From Candidatus Auribacterota bacterium (lineage in GTDB: Bacteria; Auribacterota; Tritonobacteria; UBA1439), in the NCBI GenBank assembly GCA_026392015.1, contig JAPLCW010000102.1:1-49327 (forward strand): a stretch of 49,327 nucleotides of DNA, given 5' to 3'. This document shows positions 20,901-30,900 of this stretch, piece by piece; positions within the stretch are counted from its first letter, which is position 1; every line of letters starts with the position of its first letter. Below the pieces are notes generated by a model, which saw only the letters and a program-made list of their open reading frames with translations, was not told the DNA's origin and ran no database searches. Made by a program: the position numbers and the translations under genes.

Positions 20901-21852
20901 TCGATGCGATATCCTCAAGTGATGTCGCTGAGGTCGCCGTACCCGCCACCGAAGTAACCTGCGCCGCAGGTATGGCGGTGCCGCCATCGCCGTCATCGCC
21001 CAGTGCAATTCCAAATAGTGTGGCGTTGAGCGTGGTGAGACTCCCGCTGCTCGTGGCGTGCCTCATGGTGATTGTGTGCTCCCCTGTGTCGAGGGGATCG
21101 GATAGCCCGATCATCACTATGGCGCCAAGGTCCTCGGAGCCGCTCAGGAATCGCTGCACGCTCGTGCCCACGGTCGTCCCGTCAACCTGGAGATCCCATG
21201 TACCGATCTTGCTTGACCCGCTCGCGGATTTAGCGTTGAGCGCCGCCGCCACGAATATCTGCGAGGCAACGTCCAGGATGACCGTGGTACTCAACCCGCT
21301 GACGGAGACAAGGCTCAAGGAAAATGTGGTACCTCCCACCGGGCCGAGAGTCGCCAACCCGTGATTGAAATTCGCCCCTCCGTCGGTGAGCAGCGGCACT
21401 GCGACAAGGTCAGTATTGCGTGTGACAATCGTTCTCGAGGGACTGCTCGATGCATGGCGCATGCGCACCGTATGGTTGCCCGCCGCAAGGGAATTAAAAA
21501 TATGAACCGCTCCGGCAAGTCCGAGATCATTGGTGCCGCTCAGGTACCTCTGGAGCGACTGGCTGGAGACGGCGTCGTCAACGCGGAGATCCCATGTTCC
21601 TGTCCCGCTCCCGCCGCTGGACTGACAGGCAAAGGACGAAAATACCGCGACCGCCCCCTCCGCCGGAAGATTCACCGTCGCCTCGAGTCCCGTATCGGTA
21701 AGAGATGTACCGTGAGTGGAGGCAGACTCGAGGCACTGATGATCAGGTACGATACATCCCTCATCGATTGCAAAGACCGCGGAGGATAATCCAAATGTGA
21801 ATACAAGAAGATTGGCGAAAACAACGCTCTGAATAACAATTAGTGACTTCAT
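17986..21852 (-). CDS. Giant secreted stalk protein 2, paralog of the 12926 gene
   Basis: A 1288-aa exported protein. The signal peptide is [18 protein letters not shown] followed by a short c-region ending near AIDEG. The order matches its neighbour: three repeated domains ([40 protein letters not shown]), a Thr-Pro stalk of about 330 residues (19600-20590), three more domains, a short PTP linker and the C-terminal domain ([20 protein letters not shown]). The last 350 bases of coding sequence are nearly identical to those of gene 1, whereas the preceding domain has diverged, suggesting a recent conversion of the 3' end or strong constraint. AAGGGG precedes the ATG by nine bases. Its role as a surface stalk or adhesin is inferred from architecture only. 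Confidence 0.85.
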   Translation of the reverse strand: MKSLIVIQSVVFANLLVFTFGLSSAVFAIDEGCIVPDHQCLESASTHGTSLTDTGLEATVNLPAEGAVAVFSSFACQSSGGSGTGTWDLRVDDAVSSQSLQRYLSGTNDLGLAGAVHIFNSLAAGNHTVRMRHASSSPSRTIVTRNTDLVAVPLLTDGGANFNHGLATLGPVGGTTFSLSLVSVSGLSTTVILDVASQIFVAAALNAKSASGSSKIGTWDLQVDGTTVGTSVQRFLSGSEDLGAIVMIGLSDPLDTGEHTITMRHATSSGSLTTLNATLFGIALGDDGDGGTAIPAAQVTSVAGTATSATSLEDIASSELTLSLPQDGSIFAASSFNIEHASGSSSRYASLDATIDGAPVTQTVIRYLSGGNDIGAGGLFGLVQSLAAGSHTALVRHATSDASRQIQTENITFVMLGTCPTPHPTKTPTVTRTPTRTVTPTTTPTMTPTRTPTITRTPTRTPTYTPTLTPTGTPTRTPTVTPSTTPTETPTKTPTPTDTPTRTPTNTPTATPTRTPTMTLTLTPTPTNTPTDTPTETPTETPTGTPTDTPTITPTPTITPTGTLPPTGTPTLTPTPTETPTTTPTPTTTPTRTPTETPTGTPTPTRTPTDTPTETPTVTPTDTPTNTPTRTPTRTPTNTPTRTPTPTETPTDTPTDTPTETPTKTPTLTPTTTPTSTFTPTTTPTVTPTTTPTLTPTGTPTITGTPTETPTETPTETPTVTPTMTGTTTPTVTLTPTQTSTATPTASPTVTLPPVPPDCLGANDGMFASAATFSTTLEDTGCDVTVGLPSPGAIAAFASFSCQSTTGSGTGTWDLRIDDAVSSQQVQRFLSGVNDLGLAGTVSIFDSLSAGPHTIRLRHASSDPLKTIITRDADLVALPLVTAGGAVFNQGIAVLGAAGVTTSSGSLQDIPGLGFDLKLDVQGKIFVSAAMNAQSVTGGGKTGTWDIQIDGVTMGTAIQRRLSGSGDLGAFLIDGVSDQLDAGIHSVSARHATDSDSMRTLNATLIAIALSDDGGSGVIIPASQVAITGPQPITSTVPTDIPMSRLSMSLLQPGNFFLASSFNLQSGQGIGNRYAALNLALDDLSVTEDVLRFLSGANDLGAGGLFGLSEGLASGFHTSALRGATDDTSRQILLGNITLVMMSKCSEQVTPTPTVVATPTVSPTPIPTRVIIDLGRSTATTGDIVTIFGCIPPVPPDYFVDIYLLARIPSGDIYSFLSNGAFIKGIFPYLRNVSNLPNGICGIAAQHAVCPEAEKGTYLVGIFVLPSGTRFNINKALGSDIAPLTIVK
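19600..20590 (-). repeat. Coding tandem repeat of the Thr-Pro stalk (protein 2)
   Basis: The same T-P-T-x coding pattern as in protein 1 runs over about 1 kb. The modules are less regular, with more alternation of G, V, R, D and N at the variable position. Confidence 0.88.
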
Positions 21853-21904
21853 GCGATAGATCCCCTTTAGGATCCCGTTTTAAGATTCCTTATGTTTCAC
21901 ATGT

Positions 21905-21920
21905 AGCATTAACCATGCCA
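21905..21920 (-). promoter_or_regulatory. Possible sigma-54 type -24/-12 promoter
   Basis: On the minus strand TGGCATGGTTAATGCT keeps the GG-N10-GC spacing of sigma-54 promoters (consensus TGGCAC-N5-TTGCW), with one mismatch in each half. The start would be about 40 bases before the stalk protein 2 ATG. No activator gene or upstream binding site is identified, so this could be chance. Confidence 0.25.
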
Positions 21921-22242
21921 AACGCAATAGATTGATGAAGAAATATTACATAATCAACCTATTGCTCTGGTGCAGAGCATGCTATAAAAATTTACATCAT
22001 CCGAATTAGATGTGGGAAATGCTATAGACACAGAGGGGGAACTGAAGGAGTGGGACATTCTTGGGACAGATGTGGCCTGATCTGTCACATCATTCGTTAG
22101 AAGCATCATGGCGGTGCGCCCCTGCGTGGCGGCTCAACATGAAACTGTGAAACTGAGCGATAATAACACATAATATTGAAAAGCGCAAATGTATTTCGCG
22201 GGGATAGCTTTCCCGCCGCAGCGGTTATCTACTCTGCCACTA

Positions 22243-22251
22243 TGGTATAAT
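22243..22251 (+). promoter_or_regulatory. Extended -10 promoter directly before uvrA
   Basis: TGGTATAAT is a perfect extended -10 element (TGnTATAAT) ending six bases before the uvrA ATG at 22258. No -35 match and no Shine-Dalgarno are present. If used, the transcript would begin at or next to the A of ATG, making uvrA mRNA leaderless. Confidence 0.5.
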
Positions 22252-22257
22252 CTGTCC

Positions 22258-25116
22258 ATGAACACAATCACGATCCGCGGCGCGCGACAGCACAATCTCA
22301 AGGGGATCAACCTCGACCTGCCGCGCGATACCCTGATTGTCATCACCGGCGTCTCCGGATCGGGGAAGTCCTCGCTCGCGGTCGATACGATCTATGCCGA
22401 GGGGCAGCGGAGGTACGTCGAGAGCCTCTCGGCCTACGCCCGGCAGTTCCTCGAGCAGATGCAGCGACCCGAGGTGGAGCATATCGAGGGGCTCTCACCC
22501 GCTATCGCGATCCAGCAGCGGCCCCTCGGCGTCAATCCTCGCTCGACGATCGCCACCGCCACGGAGGTCCACGACTATCTGCGCGTCCTTTTTGCCCGCA
22601 TCGGCATCCCCCACTGTGTGACATGCGGCATCGCCCTCAAGCGGCGCACGGTGCAGGAGATGGTGGACGAGATTCTCTCCTGGGAGGAGGGGACGCGCGT
22701 CACACTCCTCGCGCGCATGGCGGACGGGGTCAGGGGCACGCACGCGGAACTCCTGTCGAGGCTTGCCCAGGACGGCTTCGTGCGCGCACGGGTGGACGGT
22801 GCGATCACGGAGCTCGGCGCCGTACAGAAACTCAGCGCCCGCGGATCGCACACGATCGATCTCGTCGTCGACCGGCTCGTGATGAAACGCGGCATAAAAA
22901 ACCGCCTCACCGACTCCATGGAGCTTGCCCTCCGCATGGGTGAGGGGAAAGCCCTCGTGGGGAGGGACAAGCCCGAAGAGGAGAAACTGTTTACGGAACG
23001 TCTTATCTGCACCCGCTGCGTGAAGAGCTACACGGATCTCGAGCCGAGTTCCTTTTCGTTCAACAGCCCGAGCGGCGCATGCCCCTCGTGCCACGGGCTG
23101 GGAAAGCGTCTTGAGTTCGACCTCGATCTGATGGTCGACTCCGGCAGGACGATCGCCGGGGGGGCGTTCGCGCCGCTCAGGTATGGGGGAAGATCGCTCA
23201 TCATCTACTACAAGGTGCTCCTTAGGGCGGTGGCCGGCCATTTCGGATTCAGCCTGGATGTCCCTTTCCGGGATCTGGAGAAAAAATGGCAGCGGATCCT
23301 GCTCCACGGATCCGGAGACGAGCCGATCACCTTCCGCTACTGGCGGGGCCGCCACCCCTGTGTGAAAAACGCCCCGTTCGAGGGGTTGCTCAACAACCTC
23401 GAGCGGCGCTACCTCCAGACCGAGAGCGCCTACGTGAGAAAGAAGTTGCGCGAATACATGATAGAGCGCGAGTGCGCGAGTTGCGGCGGGAGACGGCTCC
23501 GTCCCGAGGCGCTGGCGGTCGCCGTGGCCGGAAAGTCGATAGCCGAATTCACCGGGATGTCCATCGGAGAGGCGCTCGAGTTCCTCAACCGCACGGAACT
23601 CTCCGGACAGGACAGGAAGATCGGCGCCGAACTGTTGAAGGAGATCGCGGGACGCCTCCAGTTCATGAGGAATGTGGGACTGGATTATCTCACGCTCGAC
23701 CGCGAGAGCTCCACGCTTTCCGGCGGCGAGGCGCAGAGGACGCGCCTCGCCACGCAGATCGGTTCCGGTCTCACGGGCGTTCTCTACGTGCTCGATGAGC
23801 CGAGCGTCGGCCTGCATCTCCGGGACAACGAACGCCTTTTGAATACGCTGATGAGTTTGCGCGACAGGGGTAACACGGTGATCGTCATCGAGCACGACGA
23901 GGCTGCGATCAGGGCGGCGGATCACGTGGTGGACCTCGGACCGGGCGCCGGAATCCACGGCGGCGAGATCGTGGCGCAGGGGACGGTGGAGGATATCATC
24001 GCATCGCCGGAGTCGCTCACGGGCCGCTATCTCTCCGGGCAGCATTTCATCTCCGTTCCGAAACGCCGGCGCGCCGTTTCGCCGTCCCGCCGTCTCGAGA
24101 TTCTCGGGGCCGCACACAACAATCTCAAGGGGATCGACGTGCGTATACCGCTCGGACTATTCTGTTCCATCACCGGGGTTTCGGGTGCGGGGAAGAGCTC
24201 CCTCGTGGACGATACGCTGCGGCGCGCGCTCGAAAAGCATTTCCACGGTTCGCGCCAGGCGCCCGGGGCATACCGCGCCCTGAAAGGGCTGAAACTCATT
24301 GACAAGGTCGTCGTCATCGACCAGTCGCCGATCGGCCGGACGCCGCGATCCAACCCGGCGACATACACGGGAATCTATGCCCCTATCCGCGACCTCTTCG
24401 CCCATCACCCCGATTCGAAGGCGCGCGGCTATCGACCGGGACGTTTCAGCTTCAACGTCAAGGGCGGGCGCTGCGAGGCCTGCCGCGGCGACGGGCTGAT
24501 ATGCGTCGAGATGCACTTCCTGCCGGATGTCTATGTCCCGTGCGAGGCGTGCGGCGGGCGGCGTTACAACCGCGAGACTCTGGAGATCCGTTTCAAGGGC
24601 AAAAGCATCGCGGACGTGCTCGAAATGACCGTTGAAGAGGCGCTCGAATTTTTCAGGAATATCCCTCCCCTGAAGCGCCGCCTCGGCGTTCTCAACGATG
24701 TCGGCCTCGGCTACATCAGGCTCGGCCAGTCGGCCACAACGCTCTCCGGGGGGGAGGCGCAGCGGGTGAAGCTCGCGAAAGAGCTCGGGATGGTCGCCAC
24801 CGGGAGCACGCTCTATATTCTCGACGAGCCCACCACCGGACTCCATTTCGCCGATATCCACAAGCTGATCGACGTCCTCCAGCGTCTTGTGGACGCGGGG
24901 AACACGGTACTGGTCGTCGAGCACAATATGGAGGTTCTCAAGTGCGCCGACTGGATCATCGATTTGGGCCCCGAGGGAGGCGACGCAGGCGGACAGATCG
25001 TGGCGGAGGGGACGCCGGAACAGGTCGCCGAGTGCGAGAAATCACACACGGGGCGATACCTGAAAGATTATCTGGGGGAAGATCCGAAACTTATAAATCA
25101 CAATTCAGGGAAATGA
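22258..25116 (+). CDS. uvrA: Excinuclease ABC subunit A
   Basis: A 952-aa DNA damage sensor of nucleotide excision repair; the UvrA dimer loads UvrB at lesions. There are two ABC ATPase modules: Walker [10 protein letters not shown] near residue 31 and GVSGAGKSS near 640, and the signature LSGGEAQR near 488 and again near 828. Zinc-finger cysteine pairs occur as CTRC/CPSC (about 250-280) and CEAC/CEACGGR (about 740-765). Other landmarks are [16 protein letters not shown] and [15 protein letters not shown]. The start [19 protein letters not shown] aligns with the usual UvrA N-terminus, so an upstream ATG at 22189 is rejected. It is a single gene; an extended -10 box ends six bases before the ATG. 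uvrB and uvrC are not in the window. Confidence 0.97.
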   Translation: MNTITIRGARQHNLKGINLDLPRDTLIVITGVSGSGKSSLAVDTIYAEGQRRYVESLSAYARQFLEQMQRPEVEHIEGLSPAIAIQQRPLGVNPRSTIATATEVHDYLRVLFARIGIPHCVTCGIALKRRTVQEMVDEILSWEEGTRVTLLARMADGVRGTHAELLSRLAQDGFVRARVDGAITELGAVQKLSARGSHTIDLVVDRLVMKRGIKNRLTDSMELALRMGEGKALVGRDKPEEEKLFTERLICTRCVKSYTDLEPSSFSFNSPSGACPSCHGLGKRLEFDLDLMVDSGRTIAGGAFAPLRYGGRSLIIYYKVLLRAVAGHFGFSLDVPFRDLEKKWQRILLHGSGDEPITFRYWRGRHPCVKNAPFEGLLNNLERRYLQTESAYVRKKLREYMIERECASCGGRRLRPEALAVAVAGKSIAEFTGMSIGEALEFLNRTELSGQDRKIGAELLKEIAGRLQFMRNVGLDYLTLDRESSTLSGGEAQRTRLATQIGSGLTGVLYVLDEPSVGLHLRDNERLLNTLMSLRDRGNTVIVIEHDEAAIRAADHVVDLGPGAGIHGGEIVAQGTVEDIIASPESLTGRYLSGQHFISVPKRRRAVSPSRRLEILGAAHNNLKGIDVRIPLGLFCSITGVSGAGKSSLVDDTLRRALEKHFHGSRQAPGAYRALKGLKLIDKVVVIDQSPIGRTPRSNPATYTGIYAPIRDLFAHHPDSKARGYRPGRFSFNVKGGRCEACRGDGLICVEMHFLPDVYVPCEACGGRRYNRETLEIRFKGKSIADVLEMTVEEALEFFRNIPPLKRRLGVLNDVGLGYIRLGQSATTLSGGEAQRVKLAKELGMVATGSTLYILDEPTTGLHFADIHKLIDVLQRLVDAGNTVLVVEHNMEVLKCADWIIDLGPEGGDAGGQIVAEGTPEQVAECEKSHTGRYLKDYLGEDPKLINHNSGK

Positions 25117-25117
25117 G

Positions 25118-25201
25118 GAACCACGAATAGTTCGAATTACACGAAACAAGAAGGCTAAAGTAGTAGCTATACTTTCGAGTAATTCGTGCAATTCGTGGTT
25201 C
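25118..25201. repeat. Palindrome after uvrA
   Basis: GAACCACGAATAGTTCGAAT pairs with the complementary arm ending AATTCGTGCAATTCGTGGTTC. It begins two bases after the uvrA stop and could fold into a long stem that ends the transcript, but no T-run follows. It belongs to the ACCACGAA palindrome family. Confidence 0.6.
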
Positions 25202-25381
25202 AGTATCTGGTTTTCCCAAAGGCCGGGAAATTATCCTCCCCCCGGGCGACCGTATTGTCTCCCAGAACTACTTTTGCTATCATTATCCCGCACTGGGGTT
25301 GTGCGGGGTTGCGTGGCAGCAGTTTTTTTATGAGACGGGAAATATCAGTTAAGATCCGCTGAGAACACTGAAAGAATAAAC

Positions 25382-25419
25382 GACAAATGACAAAACACCG
25401 ATAATAATTGTCATTTGTC
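25382..25419. promoter_or_regulatory. Perfect 12-bp inverted repeat upstream of lptF
   Basis: GACAAATGACAA (25382-25393) and TTGTCATTTGTC (25408-25419) are exact complements separated by 14 bases, about 55 bases before the lptF start. It could be a regulator-binding dyad or a hairpin; the right arm also contains TTGTCA, a possible -35. No strong -10 was found. Confidence 0.35.
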
Positions 25420-25473
25420 ATTCTTGCATTATTTCAGTGCATTTAGTGGTTTAAAACAAGATGGAGTGCGGTT

Positions 25474-26589
25474 GTGAAAATTCTCCACCGCTATATCGGC
25501 GGACAGCTTCTCAAAACATTCGGCATCTCGCTGGTGGTCTTTACCTTTATCCTGCTCATGGGGAATGTGATCAGGATCGTTGATCTCATCGAGCGCGGCG
25601 TCGCCGGCGGCCTCCTCCTGAAACTTTTCCTGAGTTTCATACCGTACCTCCTCGCGTTCTCCATCCCGATGTCGATCCTCACCTCCACCCTTCTCACCTT
25701 CGGTCGACTCTCCTCGGATAACGAGATCACCGCAATGCGCGCGTGCGGCCTTAGTTACTACCGCATCTTCTTGAGCGGTCTTATGATCGGTCTCGCCCTG
25801 ACGGTTGTGTGTTATATGGTAAACACGATCATTTCCCCGAAGGCGCACTACGCGATGCGGAAACTCCGCTTCCAGGTGGGAGAGCAGAGCCCGGAAGCGC
25901 TCCTGGAGCCGGGGGTGTTCATCGACTACTTCAAGCCGTACCAGTTCTACATCGGACAAAAGGAGGGGCGTATCTTCAAGGATGTGATCGTGTACGAGAA
26001 GCTCCCCGATGACCGTATACGCTTCCTCAAAGCCCGGAGCGGCGAGATCGGCTCCGACGAATCCGGGGGCATTGTGTTTAAGATCTACGACGGAACAATG
26101 GAGGAGCCGCCTCGCGAGGGAGAAGCCACCTCCCTCTCCGCGACGTTCAAAACCTACGTTGTGAAGATGAACAAGGAAGAGGACGAGGATGTGCCCAAGA
26201 AGATGGCCGACTTCTCGATCGGGGAGCTGACCTCAAAGATACACCGCTTCAAGAACATGCTCAAGACGGCGAGCCCCATGCTCCAGAGAGACATCAGCCG
26301 GAGAATCAGCATGACGCGCGTCGAGGTGAGCGAGCGGTTCGTGTACACCTTTTGCGCGCTCGCGTTTGTACTGGTCGGGATGCCGCTGGGGATTACCGCC
26401 CATCGCAGCGAGACGGCAATAGGCGGGGCGATCAGCCTTGCGCTCGTCGGGCTCAATTACGCCTCCATCATCTGCATGGAGGCGTTTCAATACAAGCCCT
26501 GGCTATACCCCCACCTTCTTGTCTGGCTGCCCAATATCACATTCGCGATCCTCGGCCCGGTTCTTATATACCGGCTCAACAGGAGGTAG
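25474..26589 (+). CDS. lptF: LPS export ABC transporter permease LptF
   Basis: A 371-aa inner-membrane permease of the LptB2FG complex that extracts lipopolysaccharide and passes it to the periplasmic bridge. It starts at GTG with GGAG nine bases upstream. The N-terminal motif KILHRYIGGQLLKTFGISL, the early membrane helices, FSIPMSILTSTLLTFGRLSSDNEITAMRACG and the C-terminal helices (FALVGMPLGI-type segment, YASIICMEAFQYKPW) are typical of the YjgP/YjgQ family. The periplasmic beta-jellyroll lies between about residues 130 and 270. It lies directly before lptG, with five bases between. The first/second gene assignment as LptF rests on order, length and N-terminal likeness. Confidence 0.9.
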   Translation: MKILHRYIGGQLLKTFGISLVVFTFILLMGNVIRIVDLIERGVAGGLLLKLFLSFIPYLLAFSIPMSILTSTLLTFGRLSSDNEITAMRACGLSYYRIFLSGLMIGLALTVVCYMVNTIISPKAHYAMRKLRFQVGEQSPEALLEPGVFIDYFKPYQFYIGQKEGRIFKDVIVYEKLPDDRIRFLKARSGEIGSDESGGIVFKIYDGTMEEPPREGEATSLSATFKTYVVKMNKEEDEDVPKKMADFSIGELTSKIHRFKNMLKTASPMLQRDISRRISMTRVEVSERFVYTFCALAFVLVGMPLGITAHRSETAIGGAISLALVGLNYASIICMEAFQYKPWLYPHLLVWLPNITFAILGPVLIYRLNRR

Positions 26590-26594
26590 GGCTC

Positions 26595-27665
26595 ATGAGG
26601 ATCCTTGACCGCTATTTCATCCGTGAGTTTCTCATCCCGCTCTGCCTGTGCCTCGCAGCGTTCTTCCTGGTCTACATCATCTACGACCTCTCCGCGCACC
26701 TGGACGACTATATCGAGTACAAGATACCCATCGCGGAGCTCGCGGCGTATTATGTCATCCAGCTCCCGATGGTGATGGTCCAGCTCATTCCCCTCTCCAT
26801 CCTTCTCGCGATCGTATACAGTATCGGACTGATGAGCCGCCACAGCGAGATCACCGCGATGCGCGCCGCCGGCATCAGCATCTACAGGATAATGAAGCCG
26901 TTCCTGGGAGTAGGGATCATTTTCACGCTGCTTCTCCTCTACCTCAATGAGGAATTCGCCCCGCGCGCATACTCCAAATCGGAAAGGCTCATCGAGGAGT
27001 ACAGCCATAAACAGGAGAAACAGCAGCTCCGGTCGATCGCCTTCTTCAACCCGCTCGCGGAGCGAACCTGGATGGGCCAGTGGATTCCGGGGGAAGGGAC
27101 GCTGAACAATATCACCATTCGAAACCTTCACAACCGGCAGGTGGCGGAGAAGATCTCCGCGCAGAAGGCGTCCTACCTCGACGGCGAGTGGTGGCTGTTC
27201 GACGGGGCGATCCAGGAGTATGATGCGAGAGGACGCATTCGCGGCAAGGAGGATACGTTCAGCAAACGGAGGTTTCCGTTCAATGAGAAGCCGGAGGACT
27301 TCCTGAGCAGCCAGAAGGATTCCCTCTCCATGAACTACAGGGAGCTGAGCCAGAATATGGCGTTCTATCCGCCGAATTCGGACATCTACGGCCGCAAGCT
27401 GGTGGATCTCCACTACAAGATCGCGCTCCCATTTGTGGCCATCACCATCGTGCTCCTCGCGGTGCCGCTTGCGATGCGCGCCTCCCACGGGGGGGCCGCG
27501 GGCAGCGCGGGAATGAGCATCGCCCTCGGCATCTCCTACTACGCCTTTCTCATGGTCAGTCTCGCCATGGGGAGGGGGGGGCACCTGCCGGCGTGGTTCG
27601 CGAGCTGGCTCCCCAATTTGCTCTTCAGCAGCGTAGGGGCTGTGCTCATCTATCGTAACCGGTAG
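26595..27665 (+). CDS. lptG: LPS export ABC transporter permease LptG
   Basis: A 356-aa partner of LptF. The ATG at 26595 is preceded by AGGAGG at the very end of lptF (spacing eight), so translation is closely linked. MRILDRYFIREFLIPLCLC opens the protein, then YYVIQLPMVMVQLIPLSILL and SRHSEITAMRAAGISIYRIM, the conserved family block. A periplasmic domain (about 130-260) and three C-terminal helices follow (YKIALPFVAITIVLLAVPLA). A longer frame from 26352 runs inside lptF and is rejected. Together with LptF it shows that the organism has an LPS-type outer membrane. Confidence 0.92.
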   Translation: MRILDRYFIREFLIPLCLCLAAFFLVYIIYDLSAHLDDYIEYKIPIAELAAYYVIQLPMVMVQLIPLSILLAIVYSIGLMSRHSEITAMRAAGISIYRIMKPFLGVGIIFTLLLLYLNEEFAPRAYSKSERLIEEYSHKQEKQQLRSIAFFNPLAERTWMGQWIPGEGTLNNITIRNLHNRQVAEKISAQKASYLDGEWWLFDGAIQEYDARGRIRGKEDTFSKRRFPFNEKPEDFLSSQKDSLSMNYRELSQNMAFYPPNSDIYGRKLVDLHYKIALPFVAITIVLLAVPLAMRASHGGAAGSAGMSIALGISYYAFLMVSLAMGRGGHLPAWFASWLPNLLFSSVGAVLIYRNR

Positions 27666-27723
27666 GGAAGCAATCGAGCAACCAAGCTATCGGGCAGTCG
27701 AGCATGCAGCAGTTAAATGCTTA

Positions 27724-27868
27724 TAACCGCGGATTGCGCGGATTGTGCGGATTATTAGAGTTTTATCACTGAGGGCACTGAAGACACTGACACCACAATA
27801 AAGATCTGGAACACTCAGTAGTTTTATTCCCATTATAAAATCCGCCTAATCCGCTCAATCCGCGGTTA
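27724..27868. repeat. Palindrome between lptG and dnaE
   Basis: TAACCGCGGATTGCGCGGAT at the left pairs with a right arm ending AATCCGCTCAATCCGCGGTTA. The loop holds a half copy of the ACTGAGGGCACTGAAG motif, which recurs in the element at 32039, so palindromes are nested here too. Confidence 0.65.
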
Positions 27869-27905
27869 GATCCTTTGGTTCGCTTTTTCCAGTGGTTAAC
27901 ACATT

Positions 27906-30900
27906 ATGCAACATTCAAAATTTGTCCATCTGCACGTTCACAGCGAGTACAGCCTCCTTGACGGCGCCTGTCGGCTCGACGCGCTTATCGCGAGGGCGCG
28001 CGATCTCAGGATGCCTGCCCTCGCGTTGACCGACCACGGTTTCATGGGAGGGGCCCTCGAGTTCTATCAGCGGGCGATGGCGGGAGGGGTGAAGCCGATC
28101 ATCGGCCAGGAAATGTATGTGGCGCCCGGGAGCCGCTCCGATAAGAAAGCAGGCGGGGTCAAGGATGCCTCGCACCACCTCCTCCTGCTGGTCAAGGATC
28201 TCGAGGGATACCACAATCTCCTCATGCTCTCTTCGCTCGCCTACCTCGAAGGATTCTACTATAAGCCGCGGATCGACAAGGAGCTTCTCTCCACGCACAG
28301 CCGCGGACTGATCGGGGCGAGCGGCTGCCTGAAGGGGGAGATCGCCCAGCTCATCCTTGCCGGGGACATCCGCGGAGCGGAGCGAGCGGCGGGCGAGTAC
28401 AAGGATATCTTCTCCGAGGGGGATTTCTATCTCGAGCTGCACAACCATGGACTTCCCGAGCAGATCTCCGTCAATCGCGAACTGTCGGGGATCTCCCGGC
28501 GTCTGGGGATCCCCCTCCTGGCGTCGAATGACGTCCACTACATGAGAAAAGAAGATGCGCCCGCCCATGAGATCCTGCTCTGTATTCAGACGGGAAAGAC
28601 ACTCATCGACGAGCAGCGGATGCGGCTCTCCACGAATGAATTCTACTTCAAGTCTGAGGAGGAAATGCAGAAGGCCCTCGCGGAATTCCCCGATGCCGCC
28701 CCGCGTACGATCGAGGTGGCGGAGAAGTGCAACCTCGAGCTCAACTTCAAGGACGAGAAGGGCATCCTGAAGTACCATATCCCGGAGTACGACCCTCCGG
28801 AGGGCGCGCCCCGCATGGAGTATCTCTCACGGCTTTGCAGGGAGGGGCTCGCAAAGCGCTACCCGGATGGCACACCCGTGGCGGGGGAGCGGCTCGAGCG
28901 GGAGCTGAAGATCATCCAGCGGATGAACTTTGCGAGCTACTTCCTCATCGTATGGGATTTCATCAACTGGGCGAAGCAACAGGATATCCCGGTCGGCCCC
29001 GGGCGCGGCTCCGCGGCGGGCTCCATCGCCGCCTACACACTCGGCATCACCGATATCGATCCGCTCCGGTACAATCTGCTCTTCGAACGATTCCTCAACC
29101 CCGACCGCGTCACAATGCCGGATATGGACATCGATTTTTGTTATGACCGGAGGGGAGAGCTCCTCGACTACGTGACGCGCCGCTACGGGTCCGGCAACGT
29201 CGGCCAGATCATCACCTTCGGACGAATGAAGGCGAAGGCAGTCATCAGGGACGTCGGGAGGGTTCTTGGAATGCCGTATGGAGAGGTGGATAAGATCGCC
29301 AAGCTCGTTCCCAACGATCCGAAGATCACGCTCGTCGAGGCGATCGAGATGGAACCGGAACTGAAGCGCCTCAAGAAAGCGGACCCGCAGATAGAACGCC
29401 TGATCGAAATAGCATTCTCCCTCGAGGGGCTCGCGCGCAACGCCTCAACGCACGCCGCGGGCGTGGTGATCTCCGACAAGCCCCTCACCGGATACCTGCC
29501 GCTCTGCCGCGGCGTCAACGGAGAGCTCATCACGCAGTACGCGATGAAATCGGTCGAGGACATCGGGCTGCTCAAGATGGATTTTCTTGGATTGAGGACT
29601 CTCACGGTCCTGCACGAAACGCTCAAGATCGTCGAGAGGACAAAGGGGGTGAAACTCTCCTGGGACTCGATTCCGCTCAACGACCGCCCGACGTTCGATC
29701 TCCTCAACCGCGCCGATACGGTCGGGGTGTTCCAGCTTGAGAGCGCCGGGATGAGAGATCTCTCCAAGAAGATCGGCCTCGACCGCTTTGAAGACATCAT
29801 CGCGCTTCTGGCGCTCTTCCGCCCGGGGCCGATGCGGATGCTCGACGACTATGTCCGCCGGAAGCACGGACAGACCTCGATTGCCTACGATCACCCGGCG
29901 CTCGAACCGATCCTCAAGGACACATACGGCGTCATGCTCTATCAGGAGCAAGTGATTCAAATTGCGCACGAGATCGCGGGCTTCACCATGCCGCAGGCGG
30001 ATAACCTCCGCCGTATCATGGGGAAGAAAATCGTCGAACAGATGGAGAAGCAGCAGGAGGCGTTCGTCCGCGGCGCCGTAAAAAAAGGGATCAAGAAACC
30101 GGTCGCGGAAAAGATCTTCGACCTCGTGGCGCGGTTCGCCGAGTACGGCTTCAACAAGTCGCACAGCGCCGCGTACGCCCTGATCGCCTACCGCACGGCG
30201 TTTCTCAAGGCCAACTACCCGGTCGAGTATATGGCGGCGCTGCTCTCGAGCGAGCTCAACGATACCGACAAGATCGCCGAATACATCGCCGAGTGCGCGC
30301 AGATGGGGCTCAAGATTCTTCCACCCGATGTGAACGAAAGCTATTCCCGCTTTACGGTGGTGGGCGACTCGATCCGCTTCGGCCTCGCGGCGATCAAGAA
30401 CGTCGGCGCTTCCGCCGTTGACTCGATCATCTCGGCGAGGGAACAGGGCGGAAGGTTCGCGAGCCTCTTTGATTTTACCTGCCGTATCGACTCCCGGCTT
30501 GTGAATAAGAAGGTGATCGAGAGCCTCATCTGCGGCGGGGCGTACGATAGTTTCGGATTCAAGAGGGCTCAGCTCATGGCCTGCGTGGAGAAGGCCATGG
30601 AACGGGCCGGGGAGGTCCAGAGAGATCAGAGGCGCGGCCAGGAATCGTTCTTCGATCTCCTCGACAGCTCCGCCCGGCAGGGCGCGGTGATCGAGGCGAT
30701 GCCCGATCTTCCCGAGTGGCCGGAAAACCAACTCCTCGCGATGGAAAAGTCTCTCCTCGGATTTTACGTCAGCGGCCACCCGCTCGCGAAATACGAGTCT
30801 GAAATCAAGAAGTTCGCCACAGCCGATGCGAATAAGCTCTCCCAGTTCAAGGACGGAGCCACCGTCAAGATGGGGGGTATACTCACCAGGGTACGGTTCA

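Noticed and set aside
22495..24117. Minus-strand frame of 540 codons inside uvrA
   Set aside because: Shadow of the high-GC uvrA code; no known motif, while uvrA is unmistakable.
26352..26594. Upstream extension of lptG inside lptF
   Set aside because: The extension reads lptF in another frame; AGGAGG and the family N-terminus place the start at 26595.
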